Source of the DNA: Mangrovimonas aestuarii
GTDB taxonomy: Bacteria > Bacteroidota > Bacteroidia > Flavobacteriales > Flavobacteriaceae
Length of the DNA stretch: 64,000 nt
Direction: 5' to 3'
NCBI RefSeq assembly: GCF_028767185.1
Contig: NZ_JARACK010000001.1
Span: 124,001-188,000 of the forward strand
Both the position numbers and the translations under genes were made by a program. A model generated the notes under the pieces. It ran no database searches. It saw only the letters and a program-made list of their open reading frames with translations, and was not told the origin of the DNA. Shown here in pieces: positions 46,951 to 55,851 of this stretch (the first letter of the stretch is position 1; each line of letters starts with the position of its first letter).

Positions 46951-47039
46951 AACAAATTGGTACATAGAATATTTTCTATGATTAAGAATCAAAGATTATA
47001 CGATTTTAACTTGCAATTGTCATAGATATCATTGCTTCC
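46945..47039 (+). repeat. direct repeat R2 (partner at 42129-42222)
   Basis: About 96 percent identical to R1 over 93 bp, then diverging. It forms the left arm of an imperfect palindrome whose right arm is ACGCAACGAAAACATATACG with CCGTTAGC at 47135-47142, 18 bp before the amidohydrolase ATG. Confidence 0.8.
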
Positions 47040-47160
47040 GATTTTACTCACGGATAAATTCTCGCAATATTGCTATCTTGGTTTCTTAATCCGAAAATCC
47101 TAGCGGATTTTCACGCAACGAAAACATATACGAACCGTTAGCATCAAAACAAATAAAATT

Positions 47161-48096
47161 ATGAAGTATTTAATTATTATTTTATTTGCTATTAATATTA
47201 AATGCCCAGCACAAGAATCTCAATTGCCCATAATAGATATTCACCTACATGCATATGAAAGAATACCCCCCAACCTGAAAGCTTCGTGGGCTGGTGAATC
47301 TTATGCACAAGTACTTAGTTCACCAGAAAACAATCTCATTCATCTTCAAATGGTCCTTGATGAGATTAAGAAAAACAATATCAAACTTGCTCTTACAAGC
47401 AGCACTTCTATAAAAGCACTTAAAACTTGGAAAGAATCCCAACCAAAATTGTTTCTCATTGGTATTCAAACAAATGATGATGGTAAACCGATTTTAAGTC
47501 CAGATTCTCTTAAAATATATTTCAATGATAATCAAGTCAATGCTCTCGGGGAATTAGGACTTCAATATGCGGGTCTTGCCCCGGATGACCAAATGATGGA
47601 GCCTTACTACCAGGTTGCAGAAGAAAATGGTATTCCAATATGTTTGCATACAGGGTTAGGACCACCAGGTGGGCCCCACACTTTTGCCCCTAAATTTAGA
47701 ACAACCCTTGGCAAACCAACACTCTTTGAGCCAGTATTAGTCAGACATCCTAAAATGAAAGCTTTCATAGCACATGCAGGCTGGCCTTACATTTCAGAAA
47801 CGATAGCAATGATGTACATCTATCCTGAATTGTACACAGACATTGGAGTTTTGAATTGGGCACTTCCAAAAGAAGCATTTTACGCCGCACTTAAACAATT
47901 GATGGATGCTGGATTTGGAAAACGGATCATGTTTGGAACAGATCAGATGTTATGGCCTGAGGCTATTTCGATTGCCATTAAAACTGTAAAAGAAGCACCG
48001 TTCTTATCCGAAGATGAAAAAAGGGATATATTCTATAACAATGCCGCTCGTTTTTTAGAGCTTTCTGAAGAAACAATCACTAAACATCTCGAATGA
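47161..48096 (+). CDS. exported amidohydrolase (Amidohydro_2/TIM-barrel type)
   Basis: This 311-residue protein has a signal peptide (LIIILFAINIKCPAQ). Metal motifs include IIDIHLHAYER (HxH), CLHTGLGPPGGPH, FIAHAGWPY and MFGTDQMLWPE. The arrangement fits the ACMS decarboxylase/Amidohydro_2 group of metal hydrolases or decarboxylases. It sits between two palindromic boundaries (47135-47142 on the left, 48116-48167 on the right), like a mobile cassette. Substrate unknown. Confidence 0.88.
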   Translation: MKYLIIILFAINIKCPAQESQLPIIDIHLHAYERIPPNLKASWAGESYAQVLSSPENNLIHLQMVLDEIKKNNIKLALTSSTSIKALKTWKESQPKLFLIGIQTNDDGKPILSPDSLKIYFNDNQVNALGELGLQYAGLAPDDQMMEPYYQVAEENGIPICLHTGLGPPGGPHTFAPKFRTTLGKPTLFEPVLVRHPKMKAFIAHAGWPYISETIAMMYIYPELYTDIGVLNWALPKEAFYAALKQLMDAGFGKRIMFGTDQMLWPEAISIAIKTVKEAPFLSEDEKRDIFYNNAARFLELSEETITKHLE

Positions 48097-48115
48097 CAAG
48101 AAAACTAATTCAGAT

Positions 48116-48167
48116 GCTAACAATAGATAATATCCATTAAACGACATTTTATCCAAACCGTTGTAGC
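48116..48167 (+). repeat. compact attC-like palindrome between cassette-like genes
   Basis: GCTAACAA at 48116-48123 and GTTGTAGC at 48160-48167 are complementary except for one bulged base. This 52-bp unit sits 19 bp after one stop and 12 bp before the next ATG, and the GCGAATT that follows resembles the other boundaries in this region. Confidence 0.5.
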
Positions 48168-48179
48168 GAATTAAAAAAA

Positions 48180-49148
48180 ATGAAAGCAGCAATAACAACA
48201 AAAGCTGGAAACCCAGAGGTAATCAAAATTCAGGACGTTGACAAGCCAAAAGTTAAATCAGGATGGGTTTTAATTAAAGTAGAGGCATTCGGCTTAAATA
48301 GATCTGAGCTTTTCACAAGAAGAGGTGATTCTCCTGACGTTGTATTTCCGCGTATTCAAGGAATTGAATGTGTTGGAGTTATTGAAGAAGATGCTTCCGG
48401 CACTTATTCAAAAGGACAACAGGTAGCAGCTATCATGGGTGGAATGGGAAGGATTTTTGATGGCAGCTACGCAGAATACACCTGTGTTCCATTGGAGATC
48501 GTATTTCCTTTTAAAAGTAACTTGTCTTGGGAAACCCTTGGAGCAATTCCTGAAATGTTTCAAACTGTTTCTGGCTCATTGAATCAAGCTTTGGAAATAG
48601 CGGAGGATGAAACTTTACTCATCAGAGGGGGGACCTCTTCAATCGGAATGTTGGCTTGCCAGCTTGCAAAAGCTAAAGGGTTAATCGTTATTTCTACCAC
48701 TAGAAACCCTGACAAAAAACAAGCACTGCTAGATAACGGTGCCGACTATGTGGTTATCGATGAAGGAAGGGTCAAAGAACAGGTCAGAAAAATTCGAACT
48801 GATGGAGTTAACAAGGTGCTTGAACTAATTGGAACAAAAACTTTGAAGGATTCACTTCAATGTATTGCACCCAAAGGAATGGTATGCATGACAGGTATAT
48901 TAGGAAATGAATGGACTATGAAAGAGTTCACACCAATGGGTGACATTCCATCATTAGGCAGGTTGACAGTCTACATGGGAGAATCAGAAAACCTTTCCAA
49001 AGAGTTACTTCAGGAATTTATTGATGATATTGAAAATGGAAACCTCAATTTGAATATTGACAAAGTATTCCCATTGGATAAAGTAGCAAATGCACATCAA
49101 TACATGGAAGACAATAAAGCAAAAGGGAAAATTATTATTAAAACATAA
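48180..49148 (+). CDS. zinc-less quinone oxidoreductase-like MDR protein
   Basis: This 322-residue protein has the GroES-like domain with EAFGLNRSELFTRRGDSP, PRIQGIECVGVIEE and the NADPH motif RGGTSSIGMLACQLAKA. Catalytic zinc ligands are lacking. It is distantly paralogous to the 27607 gene but clearly different in sequence. It starts 12 bp after a compact palindrome and repeat copy L begins 6 bp after its stop. Confidence 0.92.
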   Translation: MKAAITTKAGNPEVIKIQDVDKPKVKSGWVLIKVEAFGLNRSELFTRRGDSPDVVFPRIQGIECVGVIEEDASGTYSKGQQVAAIMGGMGRIFDGSYAEYTCVPLEIVFPFKSNLSWETLGAIPEMFQTVSGSLNQALEIAEDETLLIRGGTSSIGMLACQLAKAKGLIVISTTRNPDKKQALLDNGADYVVIDEGRVKEQVRKIRTDGVNKVLELIGTKTLKDSLQCIAPKGMVCMTGILGNEWTMKEFTPMGDIPSLGRLTVYMGESENLSKELLQEFIDDIENGNLNLNIDKVFPLDKVANAHQYMEDNKAKGKIIIKT

Positions 49149-49154
49149 CTCACT

Positions 49155-49256
49155 GGCTCTATAGCGTTTGTAGAATTATAATCTAAAAATTCATAGATAG
49201 ACTAACCTTATGCTGCCAAACTACAGAATGACTTATAAACATATAAACACAGCTTT
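49155..49256 (+). repeat. MITE-like repeat, left two thirds (copy L)
   Basis: GGCTCTATAGCGTTTGTAG, GAATTATAATCTAAAA, CTTATGCTGCCAAACTACAG and ATGACTTATAAACATATAAA match the consensus. The right end is lost 4 bp before the convergent PCMD gene ends. Last copy seen in the window. Confidence 0.75.
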
Positions 49257-49260
49257 TATA

Positions 49261-50343
49261 TTATTCATAAACCATTTCAATATCATCAATAATAAGAGTA
49301 CTGCCTATTGCTCCTGAAAAAATAGCACCATCAAAACTTGAAGAAGCGACAAAAGTAATGTGAGTTGGCAAACCGAATTGCGCTAGCTCATCACTTACAA
49401 AATCCTGATTAACAGGAAACATATAATCTGGAAAACTATCATCTAATTCGCCATAGTTAAACTCAACTTCCTTAGAAGTTAAATCTTCCTGAGTTAAATC
49501 GCTTCTAAACCAAGCAGTTGCCAGACGCTGAATTTCTCCTGATTGTCTTATTTCTAAAAGCGCATAAATATCGCAAGCATCCTCATAAGCTAATAATTCA
49601 CCATCTTTATTTTTGTTTTCAGGACCAGGAACATAACTATATTTGAACCTCAATTTTATTGGTCTTCCTGCAAAGGGAGTTCCAAAATCGATGGCGGCTT
49701 CAGGGTCGTCAATCTCAATATTATCAGAATTAAAATAGCCAGTAAACAAAGAACCTGCTGCAATAGGGATACCAAACGCTCCTGCCAAGGCTCCGGTGTC
49801 CAATGTAATCATTTTTGCTGCTAAATTACTATCTCCCAAATCTTCTGGAACTGTAGCCAGGAGACTAAGCAATTGAGTACCGGGGTTTCCCGTACCCCAA
49901 ATGGTTGAGGAAGCATCTTCACCAGGCTCATAATAGTTGTTAGCCGTCATATACCAAGAGTTCAAATCCCAATTGTTTAATTGAGGGGTTTCCGAAGCCA
50001 CAAATGCCCTAATGGTCCAATTGTATACGGTACCGTCTTCGGCAGTAATTTGAATTGTATCTTCGTTTTCAAGATTCAGCAAATCCCCTTGTGATTTGTT
50101 AGTACTCGCAAAAGAAGAAATCTCCAAGGTTTCAATTGTAATCGCTGTTAGATCTACCCCACCTGGTATTTCAACCGTTACCAAAAGACTATCCGGTGTA
50201 ATAGTGGCGATGCCCGATTGATTACTTAAAACAATTTCCTTAATATTTCCATAGGGAGATTCTCCAAAATAGTCCTCTTTTACACACCCTACAATTAATA
50301 GTCCTATTAGGAGCAACATAGATATAATATTTATCCTTTGCAT
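49261..50343 (-). CDS. PCMD domain lipoprotein
   Basis: This 360-residue protein has a lipobox at Cys20 (LLIVGC). An Ig-like strand region (IVLSNQSGIATITPDSLLVTVEI) leads into the Bacteroidota PCMD (putative carbohydrate metabolism) beta-sandwich. That domain is recognised by WDLNSWYM, TIWGTGNPGTQLL and a final THITFVASSSFDGAIFSGAIGSTLIIDDIEMVYE ending (positions about 327-360). It probably binds glycans on the cell surface. It is downstream of the barrel gene by 6 bp, so they form a pair. Confidence 0.9.
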   Translation of the reverse strand: MQRINIISMLLLIGLLIVGCVKEDYFGESPYGNIKEIVLSNQSGIATITPDSLLVTVEIPGGVDLTAITIETLEISSFASTNKSQGDLLNLENEDTIQITAEDGTVYNWTIRAFVASETPQLNNWDLNSWYMTANNYYEPGEDASSTIWGTGNPGTQLLSLLATVPEDLGDSNLAAKMITLDTGALAGAFGIPIAAGSLFTGYFNSDNIEIDDPEAAIDFGTPFAGRPIKLRFKYSYVPGPENKNKDGELLAYEDACDIYALLEIRQSGEIQRLATAWFRSDLTQEDLTSKEVEFNYGELDDSFPDYMFPVNQDFVSDELAQFGLPTHITFVASSSFDGAIFSGAIGSTLIIDDIEMVYE

Positions 50344-50349
50344 GTTATA

Positions 50350-51129
50350 TTATTTTTTTGATTTTCCTGCTCCAAAATAATAGGCCAACCCCAATTGGAG
50401 CGACAATATATCTATTTGAAAGTCTACGTTGTTCCTGGTGCTTTTGGATACTTCATCGTCATTAGTCGTCTTTTCTGTAGAATTTAATTCATACCCCAAA
50501 ACATCTAAGCCTATTTCTAATGCAAAATTTTCCATTGCAAAAAAAGTGACTCCAGGAGTTAACCCTACCTTAAATTTATAACTAGTTTCATAGATTTTAG
50601 TAATTTCATCTGTATCCTTTATTTCCCTAGTAAGTGAATTACTCTTACCAAAGGTAAAACCAACCTCTGTAAAAAAACTTAAACGTTCATTTGCAGTCAA
50701 AGGAACATTGGATCGAACAAATGGTGAAAACGCAAAGCCCCTATCAATAGATTGTGAGTTTAGTGTATCCGTATCCTTCAAAACCAATCCAGAAAACTTT
50801 TCTTGATTGTAATTCAACTTAATTCCGACCATTGCATAATTACCTATAAAATAACCACCACTTAAATTTAGGTCGTAACTCGTTCGATCTCCATCGAGCA
50901 CCGTATTCACCAGTAGACTGGTATTTTCAAGTTTTCTGTCTTCAAGAGACATGGCGAATCCAACATAAACATTTCCCTTCTTGAAAGGGTGAAAATTATC
51001 ACTGTAGTAACTGGATAACAATTCATAAGGGGTATAAGAACTATTTATTTCGTTTTGATTGGTTTGGGAATTTGACGCTTTTGAAAACAGAATAAATAGT
51101 AAAATGAGAATTGGTGGATTGATTTTCAT
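50350..51129 (-). CDS. outer-membrane beta-barrel protein
   Basis: The ATG at 51129 gives a signal peptide (PPILILLFILFSKASNSQ) and a 259-residue product. The TTG at 51141 is only four codons upstream and less likely. The chain contains alternating strands such as NVYVGFAMSLED, YFIGNYAMVGIKLNYNQ and a last strand LSLQLGLAYYFG, as in OmpW/OprF-like eight-stranded barrels. It is the first gene of a pair with the PCMD lipoprotein. Confidence 0.8.
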   Translation of the reverse strand: MKINPPILILLFILFSKASNSQTNQNEINSSYTPYELLSSYYSDNFHPFKKGNVYVGFAMSLEDRKLENTSLLVNTVLDGDRTSYDLNLSGGYFIGNYAMVGIKLNYNQEKFSGLVLKDTDTLNSQSIDRGFAFSPFVRSNVPLTANERLSFFTEVGFTFGKSNSLTREIKDTDEITKIYETSYKFKVGLTPGVTFFAMENFALEIGLDVLGYELNSTEKTTNDDEVSKSTRNNVDFQIDILSLQLGLAYYFGAGKSKK

Positions 51130-51378
51130 ATTATCAAACAAATATTAAGGAGCATTAAGATATGAATTTATTGACAAAAAACGACAATTCAAGAAATGCA
51201 AAACACTGATATACTAACTATTACACATCATACTACCATAAAAAAACACTTTAAACTCTAGCTATTGATACTAATAACATTAGCTTAATCAATAATCATA
51301 AACTACAATTCCAACTAACAAAAAAATACTGCAAGTAAATTCGTAATTTTAAAGTCAGCTATAACCCTTGGGTTATTG

Positions 51379-51386
51379 TACTTTTG
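51379..51386 (+). promoter_or_regulatory. -7 box TACTTTTG upstream of the TPR regulator
   Basis: Perfect TAnnTTTG match 26 bp upstream of the TTG start at 51413. No well-spaced -33 TTG was seen. Confidence 0.5.
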
Positions 51387-51412
51387 CAGGCATTAACTTA
51401 AATTAACACAAC

Positions 51413-53056
51413 TTGAAACTTAAATTAATAGTCTTAACATTTTTGATAGGGTTGAATACTTCCTCCCTATTGAGTCAGGAATCTGCTCACGATTTAATAT
51501 TAAAAGGAGTGGATGCCATGATGGAAGGAGAATATGTTAACTCACTGGAATTATTAACCAAAGCCCGTAATATTGCAGATGAAGAAGGGGACTATAAAAA
51601 CCTATTTGTAGCCATTAACAACATTGGGTTAAACTATCATAAACTACTGGATACCAACGAAGCACTTAAATATTATTTAGAGTCGTATACCATTGCCATT
51701 AAAGAACTCGATCCTTCTTATGAGATGACCTCTATAAATAATATCGCTATACTTTACTCTCAACAAAAAAACTTTGATAAGGCCATAGAATATTTCCTAA
51801 AAGCTTACGAACTAGCTGATGAAGAAAAAGACAGCCTAAAGAAAGGTATCTACGCAATCAATTTAGCACAGGTCTACAGTGAAAAAAAAGAGTATCAAGA
51901 AGCAAGCTCATATATTTCTAAAGCCTTAAAACTGCTTGAAAACGAACCCGATTATTTGTTAGACGCAATAGCTGTAGATGTTCTTGTTAAAAAAGATTTG
52001 GGCCATACAACTGAAGCAGAGAGCGCGATAAAAGAATTATTACCGAAACTTAATGAAAATAGATATTCTGAATCAAGAGTAGCACTCATGTTAGCTCTTG
52101 CAGATATTGAAGTGAAACGAGGCAACCCTAAAATAGCATTACAACTGTGTAACAAAGCTTTAAACCAAAAGCCTATTAATTTTGAAACTCGTTACGAAAT
52201 ATTCAATCAAATTAGCGCTATCAGCCGTAAAACTGAAAACTACCCACAGGCATTGGTAGCCATGGATAGTATGATGTATTTAAAGCAAGCTATATACGAT
52301 TTAAATAATGGACAACAATACCAAGCTAACAGAGTAAAATTCGAAGTCTTGAATTATGAAAACCAACTGACGAAAGAACGTCAACGTATTAAATCTCAAA
52401 AAAGACTAATACTAGTTTTGGCAATAGGAGCCATTTTCATCATTTCATTATTAATTTGGGCTCTACGATTAAACCGAATACGCAGTAATCAGCGTAAAGA
52501 TTTATTACAAAGACAAGAAAAAATATTAAGTCTTGAGCTAGACAACGAAAAAGCTAATAATCTTTTGCTTGAAAAACAATTGAAAGAGAAGGAAACAAAA
52601 TTGCTCCTTGAAAAAGAAAAGTATAAAAATGAGATAGAAACCAAAAACAGAAAACTTTCGGCCAAAGCCTTATACCTAATTGACAAAAACAACTTAATTG
52701 AATCCATAATAAGTGATTTGGAACAATCAAAAACAATTAAACCTACTAAAGAAATTACCGATTACATAAGACGACTGAAAGAATTACTTAAAAATGATGA
52801 GGAATGGGGAAATTTTATAGAGTATTTTGATAAAGTGAACCACGGCCTGTTGACTAAGCTTAAAACCAAACACAACAATCTTAATGCTAATGATATTAGG
52901 TTTATTTCATATCTCTATATGAATCTTTCAATGAAAGAAATAGGCTCTATTATGAATGTCACCCCCGAAGCCTGCCGTAAACGCAAAGAACGTATTTCCA
53001 AAAAAATTGAACTTTCCGAAAATGAGGATTTATATAATTATATCTCTAAAATATAA
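51413..53056 (+). CDS. TPR - membrane helix - coiled coil - HTH regulator
   Basis: This 547-residue protein starts with TTG and a signal-like hydrophobic N-terminus (LIVLTFLIGLNTSSLLS). About seven TPR units follow (residues 30-290, for example ALKYYLESYTIAIKELD, AIEYFLKAYELADEEKD), then one membrane helix at about 329-349, a Lys/Glu-rich coiled coil at 355-415 and a C-terminal LuxR-like HTH (LNANDIRFISYLYMNLSMKEIGSIMNVTPEACRKRK, positions about 490-525). This layout is common in Bacteroidota membrane-bound transcription regulators. The neighbouring T9SS gene follows 103 bp later and may be its target. Confidence 0.9.
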   Translation: MKLKLIVLTFLIGLNTSSLLSQESAHDLILKGVDAMMEGEYVNSLELLTKARNIADEEGDYKNLFVAINNIGLNYHKLLDTNEALKYYLESYTIAIKELDPSYEMTSINNIAILYSQQKNFDKAIEYFLKAYELADEEKDSLKKGIYAINLAQVYSEKKEYQEASSYISKALKLLENEPDYLLDAIAVDVLVKKDLGHTTEAESAIKELLPKLNENRYSESRVALMLALADIEVKRGNPKIALQLCNKALNQKPINFETRYEIFNQISAISRKTENYPQALVAMDSMMYLKQAIYDLNNGQQYQANRVKFEVLNYENQLTKERQRIKSQKRLILVLAIGAIFIISLLIWALRLNRIRSNQRKDLLQRQEKILSLELDNEKANNLLLEKQLKEKETKLLLEKEKYKNEIETKNRKLSAKALYLIDKNNLIESIISDLEQSKTIKPTKEITDYIRRLKELLKNDEEWGNFIEYFDKVNHGLLTKLKTKHNNLNANDIRFISYLYMNLSMKEIGSIMNVTPEACRKRKERISKKIELSENEDLYNYISKI

Positions 53057-53177
53057 GTTAACTCACGTTTTTTAGGAAATATGTCACGTTTTGTCCGACT
53101 AAAAAAAGCCCATAATAAGTTGATTTAATGATCTTTGAGGAAATTTAATTTAGGACACAATGCAAAAAAAGTACAAC

Positions 53178-55496
53178 ATGAAAAAGATTAAATTATTTGT
53201 TTTAGGATTTTTGATTCTAGGGAGTGTGGTTTCTCACTCGCAAGTTTCGTTTTTGGGATCAGATGAATATGGAAGAATATTCGATTTAGTTTACGATCAA
53301 AACATACAAAATCGTGTTTATGCTGCCAGTATGAGCAACCACATTTTGGTTTCCAACGATAATGGCGTTACATGGAATGTTCTTCACTCGTTTCCATCTG
53401 GAATTGTTAAAGAATTAAGGATGGTTAATGGCACACATTTAAGTTTTTTCTTGAGAAACACTGATAATATTGAAGATGAAACGATTCATATTTATGAATT
53501 AGCAACACAAAATGTAACTGCTATAAATAGGCCTGAGAATAATGATTCCAGCAATAGATGGGTAGCAGAATACAATATTTATGAAGCCAATACCGATATT
53601 ATGCTATACAATGAAGGGTATCGTATTGGATTAGAGGTTTATGATCGTGTTCACTATACTACTGATGGCGGCCAAACTTGGACAATGGTTTACGATGAAA
53701 TACAGAATAATTTAATAGCAATTAATAAAGTTTTAATAAACTATAGCAATCCAAATCAATTATTCTTAACCAGAAATAATGGTGCAAATGGAGTTAATGG
53801 TGGCTTTTTAGTAAGTGACGATGCTGGTAGTACCTGGACAGAACATTATGCCAACATCGTTTTTGTAGGTGTTGCAGTAGACCCTTTTAATGCCAACCAT
53901 TGGATTATTGGATCGAATCCTGGCTGGGGTGACGATGAAGCTGTTTACCAAACCTTGGACGGGGGTTTAAATTGGACTCAACTTAGTATCCCTTTTGATA
54001 CGTATTGGGATAAAGGTATTAACGAAATTATTTTCAATCCATCAAATCAAGATGAGATATTTATTCTGGCGACGAATGAAATTGCAATTAGTTATGATGG
54101 AGGTGTAACTTGGACCAATTACGTTTATGATAATTTCGACCCATCAAATTACTACTTTGGGTTATCAGCTACATTCAATCCTTTTAATAATGATGAAATG
54201 TTGTTTACCTCTAATTGGTACCCACAACGATCATTGGATGGTGGAGTAACTATGCAGCGCATGTACACACCTTATTCCTACATTAATTCTGTAGGAGTTT
54301 CTAAAAATGAAGGCACCGAAGACCCGTATTTATATTACAGTACGCAAGAAGGATTAATTTCTCAAAACCTTGTTAGTGGTTCAGAAACTACATATGGTGT
54401 GGTATCCCTTGATTATGTAAGTGGTTCTTCACCTGCAAGGTATATTGTAGATCAAAATCAATATGGCCGTCTATTTTCAGTTACAGAAGATTTTAATGGT
54501 AAGTACCTAAATATAAGTACAGATAATGGGCAATCCTTTCAACAGTTTTATACAGGCTTTTGGGATCCCGTATTGCACCTGCAACCAGACCCTGTTAACA
54601 CTAACGAGGTATGGATGTCACTAGATGTGTTTTCTGGTAGTGGAACTAAAATTGTAGATGTAACAGGTACAGACCCTTGGAATCCAACCGTAATTGATAT
54701 CATGGTACCTACAGAAGGTAGACATAGGTCAACTTGGGTTAACCCTTCTAATAATCAAGAAGTATTAATTGGATTGGGAGGTGAAATTTATTCAACGTTA
54801 GATAGAGGTACAACTTGGAGTAATTCTAGTACTGGATTAACTCTAGATCTTACTTCAGAATTTATTTTTGAAATAATCAACAATGCAAACAATACCAATG
54901 AGTTTGTATTGGCGACTTCTAACGGAGTTTGGAAATCAACCGATAATTATGCGACTTGGAGTCAAGTGTTAACAACAAATAATGTACAACGAGTAGCTTA
55001 TGACCCAAATAACCCTGGGGTTTTAGTAGCCGCTGTTTATTCACATACAAATATTGATGCGGCAATTTATTTCTCTACTGATTTTGGAACCACATGGACA
55101 ATGGTACCTGCAGAGGATTTACTAAATAGCTATTCATTTAGTATGGATTTTGATTTTCTTGATGATGGCACTGGATTTACCGCTTATTTAGCCACTCCAG
55201 ATTTAGGTGTTATTGCTTACAATGTTATCTACGATACTTTGAGTATTGATGACCCAACTTTTGATTCATCTGGAATGACCATTTATCCTAATCCTGCAAA
55301 AGATGTTATAAATATCGCTTTCAAAAATGGAACTCAGCCAAATAGCATAGTTATCTACGATATAATGGGGAAACACGTAAAAAGCTTCAGTCAAGAAACC
55401 AGTATCGATATTTCAGGATTATCTGCCGGCATGTATTTGGTTAAGGTATCCAATGAAAATGGGGATAACTTAGTTCGTAGAATCATAAAAAAATAA
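53178..55496 (+). CDS. secreted BNR/Asp-box repeat protein with T9SS type A sorting domain
   Basis: The signal peptide starts at ATG 53178 (LFVLGFLILGSVVSHSQ); an in-frame ATG at 53160 adds six residues. The mature protein has about ten Asp-box repeats (SNDNGVTW, TTDGGQTW, SDDAGSTW, TLDGGLNW, SYDGGVTW, SLDGGVT, STDNGQSF, TLDRGTTW, STDNYATW, STDFGTTW) forming a sialidase/VPS10-type propeller. The C-terminal approximately 75 residues (MTIYPNPAKDVINI...GMYLVKVSNENG) are the type IX secretion sorting domain. Secretion to the surface is established for this signal; ligand unknown. Confidence 0.95.
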   Translation: MKKIKLFVLGFLILGSVVSHSQVSFLGSDEYGRIFDLVYDQNIQNRVYAASMSNHILVSNDNGVTWNVLHSFPSGIVKELRMVNGTHLSFFLRNTDNIEDETIHIYELATQNVTAINRPENNDSSNRWVAEYNIYEANTDIMLYNEGYRIGLEVYDRVHYTTDGGQTWTMVYDEIQNNLIAINKVLINYSNPNQLFLTRNNGANGVNGGFLVSDDAGSTWTEHYANIVFVGVAVDPFNANHWIIGSNPGWGDDEAVYQTLDGGLNWTQLSIPFDTYWDKGINEIIFNPSNQDEIFILATNEIAISYDGGVTWTNYVYDNFDPSNYYFGLSATFNPFNNDEMLFTSNWYPQRSLDGGVTMQRMYTPYSYINSVGVSKNEGTEDPYLYYSTQEGLISQNLVSGSETTYGVVSLDYVSGSSPARYIVDQNQYGRLFSVTEDFNGKYLNISTDNGQSFQQFYTGFWDPVLHLQPDPVNTNEVWMSLDVFSGSGTKIVDVTGTDPWNPTVIDIMVPTEGRHRSTWVNPSNNQEVLIGLGGEIYSTLDRGTTWSNSSTGLTLDLTSEFIFEIINNANNTNEFVLATSNGVWKSTDNYATWSQVLTTNNVQRVAYDPNNPGVLVAAVYSHTNIDAAIYFSTDFGTTWTMVPAEDLLNSYSFSMDFDFLDDGTGFTAYLATPDLGVIAYNVIYDTLSIDDPTFDSSGMTIYPNPAKDVINIAFKNGTQPNSIVIYDIMGKHVKSFSQETSIDISGLSAGMYLVKVSNENGDNLVRRIIKK

Positions 55497-55544
55497 TACA
55501 GTTAGTCATACTTAGTTAACTACACAAACTAACCTTTACTTTTT

Positions 55545-55580
55545 GCGGAAGCTCGAAATTTTATGTTCGAGCTTCCGCTT
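55545..55580 (+). terminator. rho-independent terminator after the T9SS protein gene
   Basis: Perfect 13-bp stem GCGGAAGCTCGAA / TTCGAGCTTCCGC (55545-55557 with 55566-55578), then a T-rich run. The remaining 55581-55851 gap is AT-rich with a weak TATATTTA box near 55812 and nothing else. Confidence 0.95.
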
Positions 55581-55851
55581 TATTATTTTAATTCATCTTA
55601 TTTCAAATTGCAATATTCCTTATCCCAAATTGGAAGCTATAAATTATGCCTCTGATTTTGTAGCCTTACCCTTTTTAGGACACTGCTAGATTCAATAAAT
55701 TTTCACAACTAAACAAAACGCAAATGCATTGGGATAAAATTATAAGAAAATCAAATAAGCGAAATTTATAATTAGACCTAAAAGTGTAAAGGAATAAACA
55801 TTATTTATGGTTATATTTACGTAACGTTTAAACATTCTATCCTCATTATAA

